Shown: positions 22,689 to 32,554 of the stretch, piece after piece
Layout of the letters: every line of letters starts with the position of its first letter
Numbering within the stretch: position 1 is the first letter of the stretch
Assembly (NCBI GenBank): GCA_025210655.1
Contig: JAOARG010000053.1
Coordinates: 1-38,302, forward strand
Length of the DNA: 38,302 nt
From: Bacillota bacterium
GTDB lineage: Bacteria > Bacillota > Clostridia > Peptostreptococcales > Acidaminobacteraceae
Reading direction: 5' to 3'
Notes under the pieces: generated by a model
The model's database searches: none
Told to the model about the DNA's origin: nothing
Seen by the model: only the letters and a program-made list of their open reading frames with translations
Translations under genes and position numbers: made by a program

Positions 22689-25600
22689 ATGTATAAAAAG
22701 AAAAAAATGGCCTTGGCCATATCAATATTATTAATATTTACATTGATACAGAGTATCCTTATGGATTTTTCCTATGCCTTTACAATAGGTAGCTCTGGGA
22801 TTGAAATCAACAAAATTGAGTTTAGTAGGGATCACATTGGATATGATGTTAGTGGTGGTTACATTCAAATTAGTGGTTCTGGCTTAAAGGGAATTACCGT
22901 CTTATTTGAAGGTGATGGTGGTCTGAAGGAAATGGGAACTAAGGTACTTGATTTTGAGACTCTTGTTAAATACGAGTTTAATAAGGATGAAGTATTGGAG
23001 TTTAAAGGTGAGGTATTTTGTGAAGGTGAAAGGTTTGATTTAAACACTGCATCATTTCCTGTAATTAGTAAAATTGATAAAAAGAACCTTAATTCAGATG
23101 AGGGGGATGATTTAGTTCTTACAGGTACAAATTTTGATGTACTTACATCAGGATCCATTACTGTTGCAAAATTTAGTAAGGGTTTCGATGAAACACAAAT
23201 GATTTATGATGGAGGAGTATCTGATAGTGCTGTAAAAATGATTATTGAAGATATTACCGCCCCTGGTATTAAAGGGTTTCAGGATATTACGATATCAAAA
23301 GAAGATACGAGTGGAGATCCGGATATTGAAATTACGTATGAGTATAATAATGCTTTTAGAATAGTTGAAAATCTTGGTGTTACAGGTATTAAAATGTATC
23401 CTAATACTGGAGGATCGGGAGATTTTGTTTATTTTGAAGCCGATAATTTTCCGGATAAAGATTACAATGTTTATTTTATAAAAAAGAGTGGATCAGGTGA
23501 TGATTACTCAGAACTTAATCGTGGGGAATATGTGACTATTGAAGAAAACATTGATGGTGGAACAAAGGATCGTTTGATTGTAAAAGTACCCCAGGTCACA
23601 AATAATCCTGATCCCCAGGATAATTTTGAACTTGGAGAGCATGAAGTTTATATAACTGATACTAAGGCTGGTGAAATAATTGCAGAACAACTTGTGACTA
23701 AAGAGGGTTCGGCTGATCCGGAGATATTTAACGTCGTTGATTCCATTTATAGGGCAACAGTGGAGAGATTGAATCCAGAGAGAGGACCAGAAAGCGGTGT
23801 TGATGTTGAGATTTTAGGTAAAAATCTTGTCACACTTAATATTCCAGGTATTGTTAGTAAGGGTACTGTATCAGGTGCTACGGTAAATGGTGATGGCAAT
23901 CTTGTTCTTGCTTATGAAAATGAAACTTATAATGGTAAGACTGTTACTGTTACAAGGGAGATATCGGTTCAAATTGGTAAAAAAGTTTTTTATCAAAAGG
24001 ATAGTTCTGATCAATATAAGTATGAAAAGGCATCTCAAGATAAACTATATGTAAGGACTGACGTAGTAAATGTCGACCCAGATGATCCATATAAGAATGT
24101 TGTTGTAGAAATTGAGACAGTTCTTACAAATACTTTAGATCCTACAGAAATTTATACTTTTAACCAGTATATAGATAAAAAAGATGCTTTTAGATTTGAT
24201 CCAAGCTCTATCGAACCAACAATAACAGATGTAATTCCTGAATTTATTCAAGTAGAAGGTTCTGATAATAATCCTAAGGAAAATATGCTGATTTCTATAA
24301 CTGGAGATAACTTCCTGGTTAATAAATATACAACTGTCAGTGGAAGTTTTATTAATTATCCGAAGGTTATATTTAAGACAGCAACTGATCTTTCTAATGA
24401 TAATGGAGAAATAATTTTTGATCCTGGGGCTACAGTTAGTGGAGCTACAGGAGTTATTTATTCAGGTAGCGAAATAGTTCAATCAGGAGGAAGTCCAGTA
24501 GAACTTAAGATGGTAGTTTTGGATGATGATGGTGATGTTGTAGATGGTTCTTCTGGAAACGAAATAGGTACAAGAATTGTTTTATACTTACCAAAAGAAG
24601 CTAAGTTTCCTGGAATAGGACCAAAAAATCTTCAGATAACAAATCCAACAAGGCAATCTCAAGATGATGGTGAAGCTAGTATAAAAATAGATGCTTTTGA
24701 GGTAGTCAATACAAGTGATGTACCGGTTATTGAATCGGTAGAACCCAATATTATGACTGCTGAAGGTAATGAAGAGGTAGTTATTACGGGTAAAAACTTT
24801 AAAGAAGAAGCAAAGGTATATTTAGATGGTAAGGAAGTTACTGGTATAACAAGGGAGTTAGATAAATCTGGTACAAAAATACTTCTTACTTTCACAGCTC
24901 CTGAAGGTCGACTTGGTGAAACGCAGATAGAAGTTGTCAATCCTTCTGGTGGGATAGATATAAGTCCGTTTTATTATGTTCAGTCTTTTAATCAAGATCC
25001 TGAACTAACAAGTTTTACTCCTGAGGAAGGGGTTAAGACAACTCTTGTAGTTGTTGATGGTGATAATTTTACCAAACCTGATCCTACGGCTAGTTCTGAT
25101 AAGGGTCTTGGAGCACTAAAACTTATTGGATCAAGAATAATTTTAGATGATAAAGATGTAAATGATTATAATCCTGATAGTTTTGGGGAAATTGATTTTG
25201 TTGATTACACTTCTCCAGTTGAGGAAGTGCTTTTCAAAGAGGATGGTGGGAAAATAGATATATCACCATTTGCAGATAATTCAGTAGTATATACTACTGC
25301 TCCTCATAAGGTATATAATTTTACCATTGATGGTGATAAGAATCCTGTAATTACAGATGGTGTAAGTGAAAAGTATACTATTAAGTATAATAGTGGTTCA
25401 AGTTCTTTTGAAGCTTTTGATATTGATAACAATACAGTTAGTTTTGGATCTGTAACCATAGGTTCAGTTACACTTGATGGTAAGACATTTACAGTTGATA
25501 TGGACAATAATGTCATAACAAAAAAAATTCAGCAGGATGAAGATTATGTTGCTGAACTAAGTAATTATGCCCATAGTGTAATTTTCAATGATAGTGATGA

Positions 25601-28600
25601 CAAGTTCTATACTATGTATGAAGACTATAATGGAGATATTGTACTTACAAATGGAGATAATAAAACTTATACAATAACATATGATAATTCTAGTGATAAG
25701 TTTCTAGCTAAGGGAGATGGTAGTAGTTCGTATGAACTTACTTTTACAGGTGATGGAAGAGGAATAGTTATTGATGAAACACCTTCGATAACTCTATTGA
25801 TGACAACTCCTTATGTTTTTAATAGCTCTAAGAACAATCTAATTACAGGTAATAGAACAAAAGTACTTTCTAAAAATCAGATGATCTTTTATGTACCTTC
25901 CTTAACAACAGGTAAGGGATACAAAGATATTTTTGTAGAAAACCCAGATACCAAACGTGATGGGGAAACTGGTGAAAATGGATTTTATTATTTTGATACA
26001 TCAGGAACAAAACCGGTGATTTCAAGAATAGAACCAAACTCAGGATCTATTCAAGGTGGATATTCTGCTGTAATATACGGTAAGGATTTTTCTGATAATG
26101 TAAAGGTGTATATTGATGGTATATATGTGGCTAAAGAAGATACATCTGTAAATCCTGATGGAGATGAAATTACGGTAACTGTACCAGCTACTAATAAGGA
26201 TTTAGCCGGAGATTTTGGTGTGGATAGAATGACAGTTCCGGTAGTAGTTCTTAATGGTGATGGGGGTTCTTATGCATTAGAAGATGGATTTACTTATATC
26301 ATACCTTCAAGTGAACCTGAGATTACTAATGCAGTTCCTCTCTCGGGAAGTGCGACAGGAAATGAAATAGTTGAAATAACAGGTGAAGACTTTAGATTTT
26401 TTGAACCATATAAGGATGAGGATAATGATGGTTATGATTCTGGAGACCCCTACGAAGATATCTACAATAATAACCAGCATGATGATTTATTAAAAGTAGG
26501 TCATGATCCTGCAGCTGAAGGTGTAGTATCAATGGGTGCTGTTTACTTTGGTTATGATGAGTATTATTCGTCACCAATACTTCCAAAGGTGTACTTTGGT
26601 AATAAAACTGCAAAAGTTGTTGAGTTTGCCAAGGGTTACATCAAGGTACTTACTCCAGCACACGAGGCAGGGACAGTTGATTTATACATTGCAAATAATG
26701 ATTCGGGTATATCGAATAAATTAAAATATACTTACGAATCATCAAATCCTAATATTACAACAATAAATCCTTCTTTTGGTTCTAGGAAGGGTCAAGAGGA
26801 TAAGGATATTTTAGGTACAAATTTGTTAGAGTATAAAGTAAGGGGATACACTAGCTTAACGAATATTGCAGAACTTTCTAATATTGATTCTATGGTTAGA
26901 TTTGATGATATTACTAATAGGGAAATTGCCAGGGAAGATGAGAATTCTGGTCTAATCAATAGTAATAGAACAACTGTAATTTTAGAAGGTGGTCTTACAG
27001 CTGAGTATGATGGAAATAATAATAAATTGAAATTTACATTGCAGGAATCAGGAAAGTCATATACAGCTGAATTTGATTATGATGATACAAAGGTTCTTGT
27101 TCCAATGGGTCTTCTTCAGAGTTCTGGAGAGTATTATAGGCCATTTGGATATGAGGGTACAGGAAGTGGATATCAAGGTGTATTCGAATATGTTCTTGTA
27201 GAGATTGATGACAGAAGAATGTTTGTTGAAAGAGGTTATGCACCTGAGGTAGTTCATAATGGAAATACCCATTTAAGAGTGACAACACCTTCCTACTATA
27301 CTATAGGAAATGTTGATGTAACGGTGTTTAATCCTGATGGTGGAACAGCAACAACTCAGTTTGAGTACAACAACCCAGCTTCACATCCACTTATTCATGA
27401 TGTAAAACCAAGAAATGTAGCCCTTGGTGGAGGTAAGTACTATGTTGAAGGTACAGTAAATGGAGGTTTTACCATTGAAGTTGTGGGTAAAGACTTCCGT
27501 GACGGTGTACAGGTGTTTATTGGTACAAAGAGTGCTACAATACTTGACAAGACTACAAAGACAGAAGATGATGAGACTTATGATGTTCTTATTGTGGAAG
27601 TACCGGCAGGTACTAATGCTGAAATAGATGGTGAGTTTCCTGTAATTGTTCAAAATGAAGATGGTGGAGTTGCAAATTCATCAGATCTTAAAACAATTAC
27701 TATTTCTCCTAAGTATCCTATATATGTTGTATATAGGAAGCCCCTAAGTGACCCTACGGTTGAAAGTGTAGAACCAGCTAAAACTACTCAGGCTGGAAAT
27801 AGAACGATAACTGTTCATGGTAAAGATTTTAGAGCTGGGGCCAAAATAATAATAGGTAGTAAGGGTGGAGTTCCAGTAACTGATGTAACAGTTTCTTCTG
27901 AAGGAAAAACTATTACATTTGAAACCCCAACGGATTTAACACCTGGGGCAAAAGATATCCAGGTTGTAAATGCTGATTTTGGTACTGGTACTTTAGATGG
28001 TGCATTAGAGATTATCTCTTATCCAGAATTAACTGGTGAATTTGTTCTTGCGGAGGATGAAGACGCATCTGCTAGTAAGGTGTCTGTTGATGGCGGAGAT
28101 GAGATAATTATATATGGTAAAAACTTTGCTGCTGGAGCCAGTGTATACCTGGGTGGTATAAGAAGTGACTTTGTTGAAGGTAAAGAACCTGAAGTGGATT
28201 ATGTTACTGGTTTTTACACTGACGATGATCTGGACCAAATAATTGATTATGTTGAAGCTACAGGCGTTGAGGTAATCAGTGATACTAAAATCAAAATTAC
28301 TATGCCGGAAGTAAGTTATGAAGGTGAGTTTTTAGTAACGGTAATAAATAGTGATACTGGTATTTCAGATGATGGTTATTATATAGAATTTAGTGTTCCT
28401 GTGCCAGACAAACCTAGGGGACTTAAAGCTAAGTTTGTTAATGATAGATATATTAAACTTTATGGATATGATACTGAAAGAACAGATTACTATGAGGTAT
28501 ATAAGTACCTTGGTAAAAAAACTAAGAGTGAGTTAATCAAGAATGATTACAATGATTTTGAATATGTAGGAACTACTGAAGAAGAGCCTTATAGGATTAC

Positions 28601-29366
28601 AGAGCTTGAAGGCTTTGATCAACTTGATAGCCAGGATAAAATTAATTTTATTGTTAAAGCAGTAAATAAGTATGGACCTTCAAAATACTCCAATATAGCA
28701 GTTCTTGAATATAGGGATTTTAAAGATATTGATGAAATAGGTCCTGGTGATGAAGATGGAGAATTAGGTGTCAAAGAAGGATATGATTTTGAAATTATTC
28801 CTTCTAGAGATACTCCAGTAGTGAATCTCAGCAATAAAATTAGAGGATCTGAGATAAACATTGATCTAGAAGATTTTGATGATGTAACAATTAATGTTCC
28901 AAAGGATTCGATTCTTAATAATACTTCATCAATTAATGGAAATATGAAAAACTATGTAATAGGATTTACTCCAACAAATCTAAATTCAGAAGGTTTTAGA
29001 AAGGTTATTAATAATGGCAATCCATATGTATCTATGGATATGAAGATTTCCAATGATATGAATACTTCATATATGAAAGGAAAGATTCCTAGGGGATTAA
29101 AGCAAGCATCGAATATTGTAGATATAGATACCATAGCAACAAGTGATTCTGGAAATGTGGATGTAAACAGATACAATGGTTTTATGGTCTTAGGTATTAA
29201 GTACAATACATTTAATGGTGCTGATGAAAACACCCTTTCAATATTTAAGTATGACGAAGCATCAAGATCATGGAATGCTGTTGGAGGAAACATTGATAGA
29301 AACAAAAAGACAGTATTTACAAACATAACCGAGCCAGGTATATATACGGTTATAGGAGATAGATAA
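22689..29366 (+). CDS. Giant secreted IPT/TIG-repeat surface protein
   Basis: A 2225-residue, very acidic exported protein. A signal peptide covers residues 1-31 (MALAISILLIFTLIQSILM core). The body has about a dozen IPT/TIG immunoglobulin-like domains, recognisable from repeats of P-x-I-x-x-V-x-P ... G-x-x-V-x-I-x-G-x-x-F, for example PVIESVEPNIMTAEGNEEV, PVISRIEPNSGSIQGGY and PTVESVEPAKTTQAGNRTI. One domain carries an Asp/Asn-rich insert, DEDNDGYDSGD near residue 1242, that looks like a calcium loop. A fibronectin-III-like domain (PDKPRGLKAKF) begins near residue 1900. The C-terminus is a small domain ending in FTNITEPGIYTVIGDR. There is no SLH, LPXTG or C-terminal membrane anchor. The ATG at 22689 is preferred because GGGAG (22676-22680) overlaps the upstream GTG. 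Confidence 0.85.
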   Translation: MYKKKKMALAISILLIFTLIQSILMDFSYAFTIGSSGIEINKIEFSRDHIGYDVSGGYIQISGSGLKGITVLFEGDGGLKEMGTKVLDFETLVKYEFNKDEVLEFKGEVFCEGERFDLNTASFPVISKIDKKNLNSDEGDDLVLTGTNFDVLTSGSITVAKFSKGFDETQMIYDGGVSDSAVKMIIEDITAPGIKGFQDITISKEDTSGDPDIEITYEYNNAFRIVENLGVTGIKMYPNTGGSGDFVYFEADNFPDKDYNVYFIKKSGSGDDYSELNRGEYVTIEENIDGGTKDRLIVKVPQVTNNPDPQDNFELGEHEVYITDTKAGEIIAEQLVTKEGSADPEIFNVVDSIYRATVERLNPERGPESGVDVEILGKNLVTLNIPGIVSKGTVSGATVNGDGNLVLAYENETYNGKTVTVTREISVQIGKKVFYQKDSSDQYKYEKASQDKLYVRTDVVNVDPDDPYKNVVVEIETVLTNTLDPTEIYTFNQYIDKKDAFRFDPSSIEPTITDVIPEFIQVEGSDNNPKENMLISITGDNFLVNKYTTVSGSFINYPKVIFKTATDLSNDNGEIIFDPGATVSGATGVIYSGSEIVQSGGSPVELKMVVLDDDGDVVDGSSGNEIGTRIVLYLPKEAKFPGIGPKNLQITNPTRQSQDDGEASIKIDAFEVVNTSDVPVIESVEPNIMTAEGNEEVVITGKNFKEEAKVYLDGKEVTGITRELDKSGTKILLTFTAPEGRLGETQIEVVNPSGGIDISPFYYVQSFNQDPELTSFTPEEGVKTTLVVVDGDNFTKPDPTASSDKGLGALKLIGSRIILDDKDVNDYNPDSFGEIDFVDYTSPVEEVLFKEDGGKIDISPFADNSVVYTTAPHKVYNFTIDGDKNPVITDGVSEKYTIKYNSGSSSFEAFDIDNNTVSFGSVTIGSVTLDGKTFTVDMDNNVITKKIQQDEDYVAELSNYAHSVIFNDSDDKFYTMYEDYNGDIVLTNGDNKTYTITYDNSSDKFLAKGDGSSSYELTFTGDGRGIVIDETPSITLLMTTPYVFNSSKNNLITGNRTKVLSKNQMIFYVPSLTTGKGYKDIFVENPDTKRDGETGENGFYYFDTSGTKPVISRIEPNSGSIQGGYSAVIYGKDFSDNVKVYIDGIYVAKEDTSVNPDGDEITVTVPATNKDLAGDFGVDRMTVPVVVLNGDGGSYALEDGFTYIIPSSEPEITNAVPLSGSATGNEIVEITGEDFRFFEPYKDEDNDGYDSGDPYEDIYNNNQHDDLLKVGHDPAAEGVVSMGAVYFGYDEYYSSPILPKVYFGNKTAKVVEFAKGYIKVLTPAHEAGTVDLYIANNDSGISNKLKYTYESSNPNITTINPSFGSRKGQEDKDILGTNLLEYKVRGYTSLTNIAELSNIDSMVRFDDITNREIAREDENSGLINSNRTTVILEGGLTAEYDGNNNKLKFTLQESGKSYTAEFDYDDTKVLVPMGLLQSSGEYYRPFGYEGTGSGYQGVFEYVLVEIDDRRMFVERGYAPEVVHNGNTHLRVTTPSYYTIGNVDVTVFNPDGGTATTQFEYNNPASHPLIHDVKPRNVALGGGKYYVEGTVNGGFTIEVVGKDFRDGVQVFIGTKSATILDKTTKTEDDETYDVLIVEVPAGTNAEIDGEFPVIVQNEDGGVANSSDLKTITISPKYPIYVVYRKPLSDPTVESVEPAKTTQAGNRTITVHGKDFRAGAKIIIGSKGGVPVTDVTVSSEGKTITFETPTDLTPGAKDIQVVNADFGTGTLDGALEIISYPELTGEFVLAEDEDASASKVSVDGGDEIIIYGKNFAAGASVYLGGIRSDFVEGKEPEVDYVTGFYTDDDLDQIIDYVEATGVEVISDTKIKITMPEVSYEGEFLVTVINSDTGISDDGYYIEFSVPVPDKPRGLKAKFVNDRYIKLYGYDTERTDYYEVYKYLGKKTKSELIKNDYNDFEYVGTTEEEPYRITELEGFDQLDSQDKINFIVKAVNKYGPSKYSNIAVLEYRDFKDIDEIGPGDEDGELGVKEGYDFEIIPSRDTPVVNLSNKIRGSEINIDLEDFDDVTINVPKDSILNNTSSINGNMKNYVIGFTPTNLNSEGFRKVINNGNPYVSMDMKISNDMNTSYMKGKIPRGLKQASNIVDIDTIATSDSGNVDVNRYNGFMVLGIKYNTFNGADENTLSIFKYDEASRSWNAVGGNIDRNKKTVFTNITEPGIYTVIGDR

Positions 29367-29370
29367 ATAA

Positions 29371-29528
29371 TTGGTAGGTAGTGGTTAGTAGTTGCTAGTT
29401 AGGAAAGATTCAATATCAAAAATCGGCTTCTGTCAGGAATTAATAACATGCATACAGAAGTGATTTTGAACTTATGGGTTTAAATATTTTCCTACCAACG
29501 ACCGACTAACTGCTACCTGCTAGTCTAA
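29371..29528. repeat. GTAGGT-arm repeat (type B), between surface genes
   Basis: The left arm (29371-29406, TTGGTAGGTAGTGGTTAG then TAGTTGCTAGTTAGG) and right arm (about 29487-29528, TTTTCCTACCAACGACCG then ACTAACTGCTACC) are complementary with mismatches. The tip is a hairpin, CTTCTGT (29427-29433) with ACAGAAG (29454-29460). It ends just before the AGGAGGG ribosome binding site of the next gene. Confidence 0.75.
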
Positions 29529-29543
29529 CAAAGGAGGGATACC

Positions 29544-32500
29544 ATGAAAAAAACATTGGCAGTAGCACTTGCTTTATGCATGCTGATATCAAACTTTGCA
29601 GTATACGGAGCTGTGGATCCATCCATACCGGTACCTGAGCTAAGGGGAGAAGCTGTGGATCTGACGAATATGACGTCCATAGACGCTTATGATAAAGGTG
29701 TGGAATTGCTTTACAATTCAGTGTTTACTGATACAAGTAATAACTCATATAAAAGGGAAATTACAAGAATAGCAGCACAGGGTATTATAAATAGAAGGGA
29801 TGGGGAACAGTTTTCACCAACCCTATATGTATCCAGGGGAGATACACTTAAGTATATGGTTAGGCTTCTTGGTAATGAAGGAGCTGTAAATCAAACTGTT
29901 TTAACCAATAGTCAAGGTATGGATAGTAACTCCATAAGGAGTCTTTATCAAGACGAATATGCAAATAGTGCAGTTAATTCAGGTGTTTTAACTCAGGAGG
30001 AGATTGGAAATTTATCTGAACCTGCTACTAAAGAAGATATAGCAGTATGGTTAAGTAGGGCTCTTGGACTTCAACCGGACTATAATAATCAAGATATCTT
30101 ATTTACTTATAAGGATTGGGAGAATGTTGTACCTGAGAACAGGGCGATAATTGAAGAGCTACTTAAGAGCGATATTATGGAAGTCGATAACGATGGAAAC
30201 TTTAAAGCAGATAGATTTGTCACTAGGGGTGAGATGGCTTATATTTTAGACAAGGCAAGTCCAAGTACATTTGCCCAAAGAGCTATGACTTCAAATACAG
30301 GTATTGTAATAGGTTACAATTCGAATACGGTTGTTGAAAATGGTCAAAGTGTTGTAAATACACCTATTATAGTTAAAAATCTTGATGGGACTATGACCAC
30401 AATCAATGTTAAATTTAATCAAGAAACAAATAAAAAAAATGAGTTCGTCTCATATGAAAATGGAGTAGCTTCAGATTCAAGAATCATCAACATTGGAGAT
30501 GAAATACAGTATATTTCAATGAATAATCAAGTATTTTTTGTTGAAGTATTTGGTGATAATACTGTACTTGAAAAAATGAGACAGATGAGAAATGATGACA
30601 CAAATACTAAAACTTATTTTGGTACAGTCAACAAGATTATCAATGAAAGAACTTATATGGGAAAAGGATACACGGAAACTACAAGGGTTAGACTGAATAA
30701 CTATGATGGAAGTGTATTCGATGTAGTTGTTGACTATGATGCAGTTAATAATATAAAAAATGATATAAATGTTTTTAAGGGGAATATTTATGGCGGTGTA
30801 GATCTACTTACTGAAGGGGATGCTGTAGAGTATAAAGTTAGGGACAATTCTACCTTAGAATATTTAAATGTATCTGATATAAATGAAGAAACCGTAAGGG
30901 GTAATATAAGAAATATAAAAATCCCTGAAGATGGTGGTCTTGATAGTATTACTGTTTATGATTATGACAATAATATTAGGGAATATTACGTTCCAGACTA
31001 TGCTTCCATTGATATTAATTCAAAATACGGACAGCTTAAAGACCTTCAATTTGGCCAAGAAGTAGAGCTTGAAGTAAAGGATGGAATGGTTCTTGTTATT
31101 AAGTCTGAAACTTTTGTTGAAAATCCGGGTTATATACCAGAGTATGGAAAGCAAAGAATAGGAAGTGTTGAAAAAGTATATGAAGATAGAATTACTGTAA
31201 GCTTAGAGGATGGTTCTATTGATACATTTTTCTTAAATAATTACACTGTAATTCAAAAAGATAATTTAACTTATGAGCCTAAAGTATTAAGAGATGGAGA
31301 CAAGGTTAAATTATACTTCAACGATATTTATACGGACACAGCATCGAAAGTAGTGATTGAAGGTAAAGAACAACTAATAACAAATGTCTACACCGGTATT
31401 ATTGATGATGTAGATCCATTTGGAAAGAAAATTTTCTTGAGGGAACCATATGAACTTGACAATACCAAATGGAATGAAGTTGATGATTATAGAAAAGAAC
31501 TAATATTTGATAATGAGTCAGAAATTTATTTCATGGAAGATATGGTGAACCTTGATAGACTAGATAAAGAATTTAAAAATGAAGTAGTATATGTTGCTGT
31601 AAAAGACTCCTATGGTAAAGAAAAAGTTGCCAAGATGAATATTCAAAGTGGTGGAGAAAGAACTTTTGAAGATGAGATTCAAAATGTTAATGGAGTATTA
31701 AAAGAGTTTGAACTTGAAAACAAGAGTAACATAAACTATGGTAATGGTACTATAGTTGTAAAGCAAGATAGATTGGTTGAGCCAAGTAATATTATGAAGA
31801 AAAGAACAGCATTTATTATAGCTGGTCACAATAGTGGAAATAACAATGCAAACATTGTAAGGATGTTTGGAGAGTCCAATGAAGTATTCAAGAACATTCA
31901 TATCGGAACTATTGAAGAGCTAGATATTAGAAGTGTTGAAATGGCTAATCATAGTAAGATGAGATACAATGAATATGATGAAGTAAATGATGACTATCTT
32001 AAAAAATTCTACTATTATAATGATACTTTAATTAAAGATATTACTGATCCAAGAAAAGAGCTTGAAATTAGTCCATATAAATTCTTCCATGGAGGATATA
32101 CTAGGGAAGAAAATAAGGATGAAGATGATAAGGGTCTGAATTATGAAAGGTATTATGCAGTATTCTATACAAATGATAGTGATGGAATTGAAGCTATGAA
32201 TATTAGAAAAGAAGGACTGCTTAGAAACTATAATATTGATGATGAGGTAGGAAGTTCTAAGGATTTGGTTAAGGAGTTAAATAATATTCTTAAGAAGTCT
32301 GTTGTAACAAAAGGAAAAATAGTTGAAAGAGATGACAAGTGGAAAAGGGTTAAGATTACTGATACCCAGGACTGGGTTAAGAGTACAGGGGAATGGTCTT
32401 CAAACAGAAACGATATGTATGTTGATGTAGCAGATGCAGTTATAATTAGAAATGGTAGACCATACGAATATGATAATTTAAGAGAAGGTCAAAGAGTATA

Positions 32501-32546
32501 TATTTCTAGATACAAAGAAGATGCTATTGCAATAGTTTTAGAGTAG
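29544..32546 (+). CDS. Secreted SLH-domain protein with repeated beta modules
   Basis: A 1000-residue exported protein. The signal peptide (KKTLAVALALCMLISNFAVYG) ends near residue 22. Residues about 65-250 hold SLH-type repeats, as in ITRIAAQGIINRRDGEQFSP, YVSRGDTLKYMVRLLG and FKADRFVTRGEMAYILDKAS, which attach proteins to secondary cell-wall polymers. The remaining 750 residues are made of short beta-rich modules that begin with phrases such as GTVNKIINERTYMGKG, GNIRNIKIPEDGG, GSVEKVYEDRITVSLEDGS and GIIDDVDPFGKKIFL. I do not recognise these as a named family. It starts after AGGAGGG. The next SLH gene follows after 8 bases, so the two form one unit. Confidence 0.82.
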   Translation: MKKTLAVALALCMLISNFAVYGAVDPSIPVPELRGEAVDLTNMTSIDAYDKGVELLYNSVFTDTSNNSYKREITRIAAQGIINRRDGEQFSPTLYVSRGDTLKYMVRLLGNEGAVNQTVLTNSQGMDSNSIRSLYQDEYANSAVNSGVLTQEEIGNLSEPATKEDIAVWLSRALGLQPDYNNQDILFTYKDWENVVPENRAIIEELLKSDIMEVDNDGNFKADRFVTRGEMAYILDKASPSTFAQRAMTSNTGIVIGYNSNTVVENGQSVVNTPIIVKNLDGTMTTINVKFNQETNKKNEFVSYENGVASDSRIINIGDEIQYISMNNQVFFVEVFGDNTVLEKMRQMRNDDTNTKTYFGTVNKIINERTYMGKGYTETTRVRLNNYDGSVFDVVVDYDAVNNIKNDINVFKGNIYGGVDLLTEGDAVEYKVRDNSTLEYLNVSDINEETVRGNIRNIKIPEDGGLDSITVYDYDNNIREYYVPDYASIDINSKYGQLKDLQFGQEVELEVKDGMVLVIKSETFVENPGYIPEYGKQRIGSVEKVYEDRITVSLEDGSIDTFFLNNYTVIQKDNLTYEPKVLRDGDKVKLYFNDIYTDTASKVVIEGKEQLITNVYTGIIDDVDPFGKKIFLREPYELDNTKWNEVDDYRKELIFDNESEIYFMEDMVNLDRLDKEFKNEVVYVAVKDSYGKEKVAKMNIQSGGERTFEDEIQNVNGVLKEFELENKSNINYGNGTIVVKQDRLVEPSNIMKKRTAFIIAGHNSGNNNANIVRMFGESNEVFKNIHIGTIEELDIRSVEMANHSKMRYNEYDEVNDDYLKKFYYYNDTLIKDITDPRKELEISPYKFFHGGYTREENKDEDDKGLNYERYYAVFYTNDSDGIEAMNIRKEGLLRNYNIDDEVGSSKDLVKELNNILKKSVVTKGKIVERDDKWKRVKITDTQDWVKSTGEWSSNRNDMYVDVADAVIIRNGRPYEYDNLREGQRVYISRYKEDAIAIVLE

Positions 32547-32554
32547 GTGAGAAT

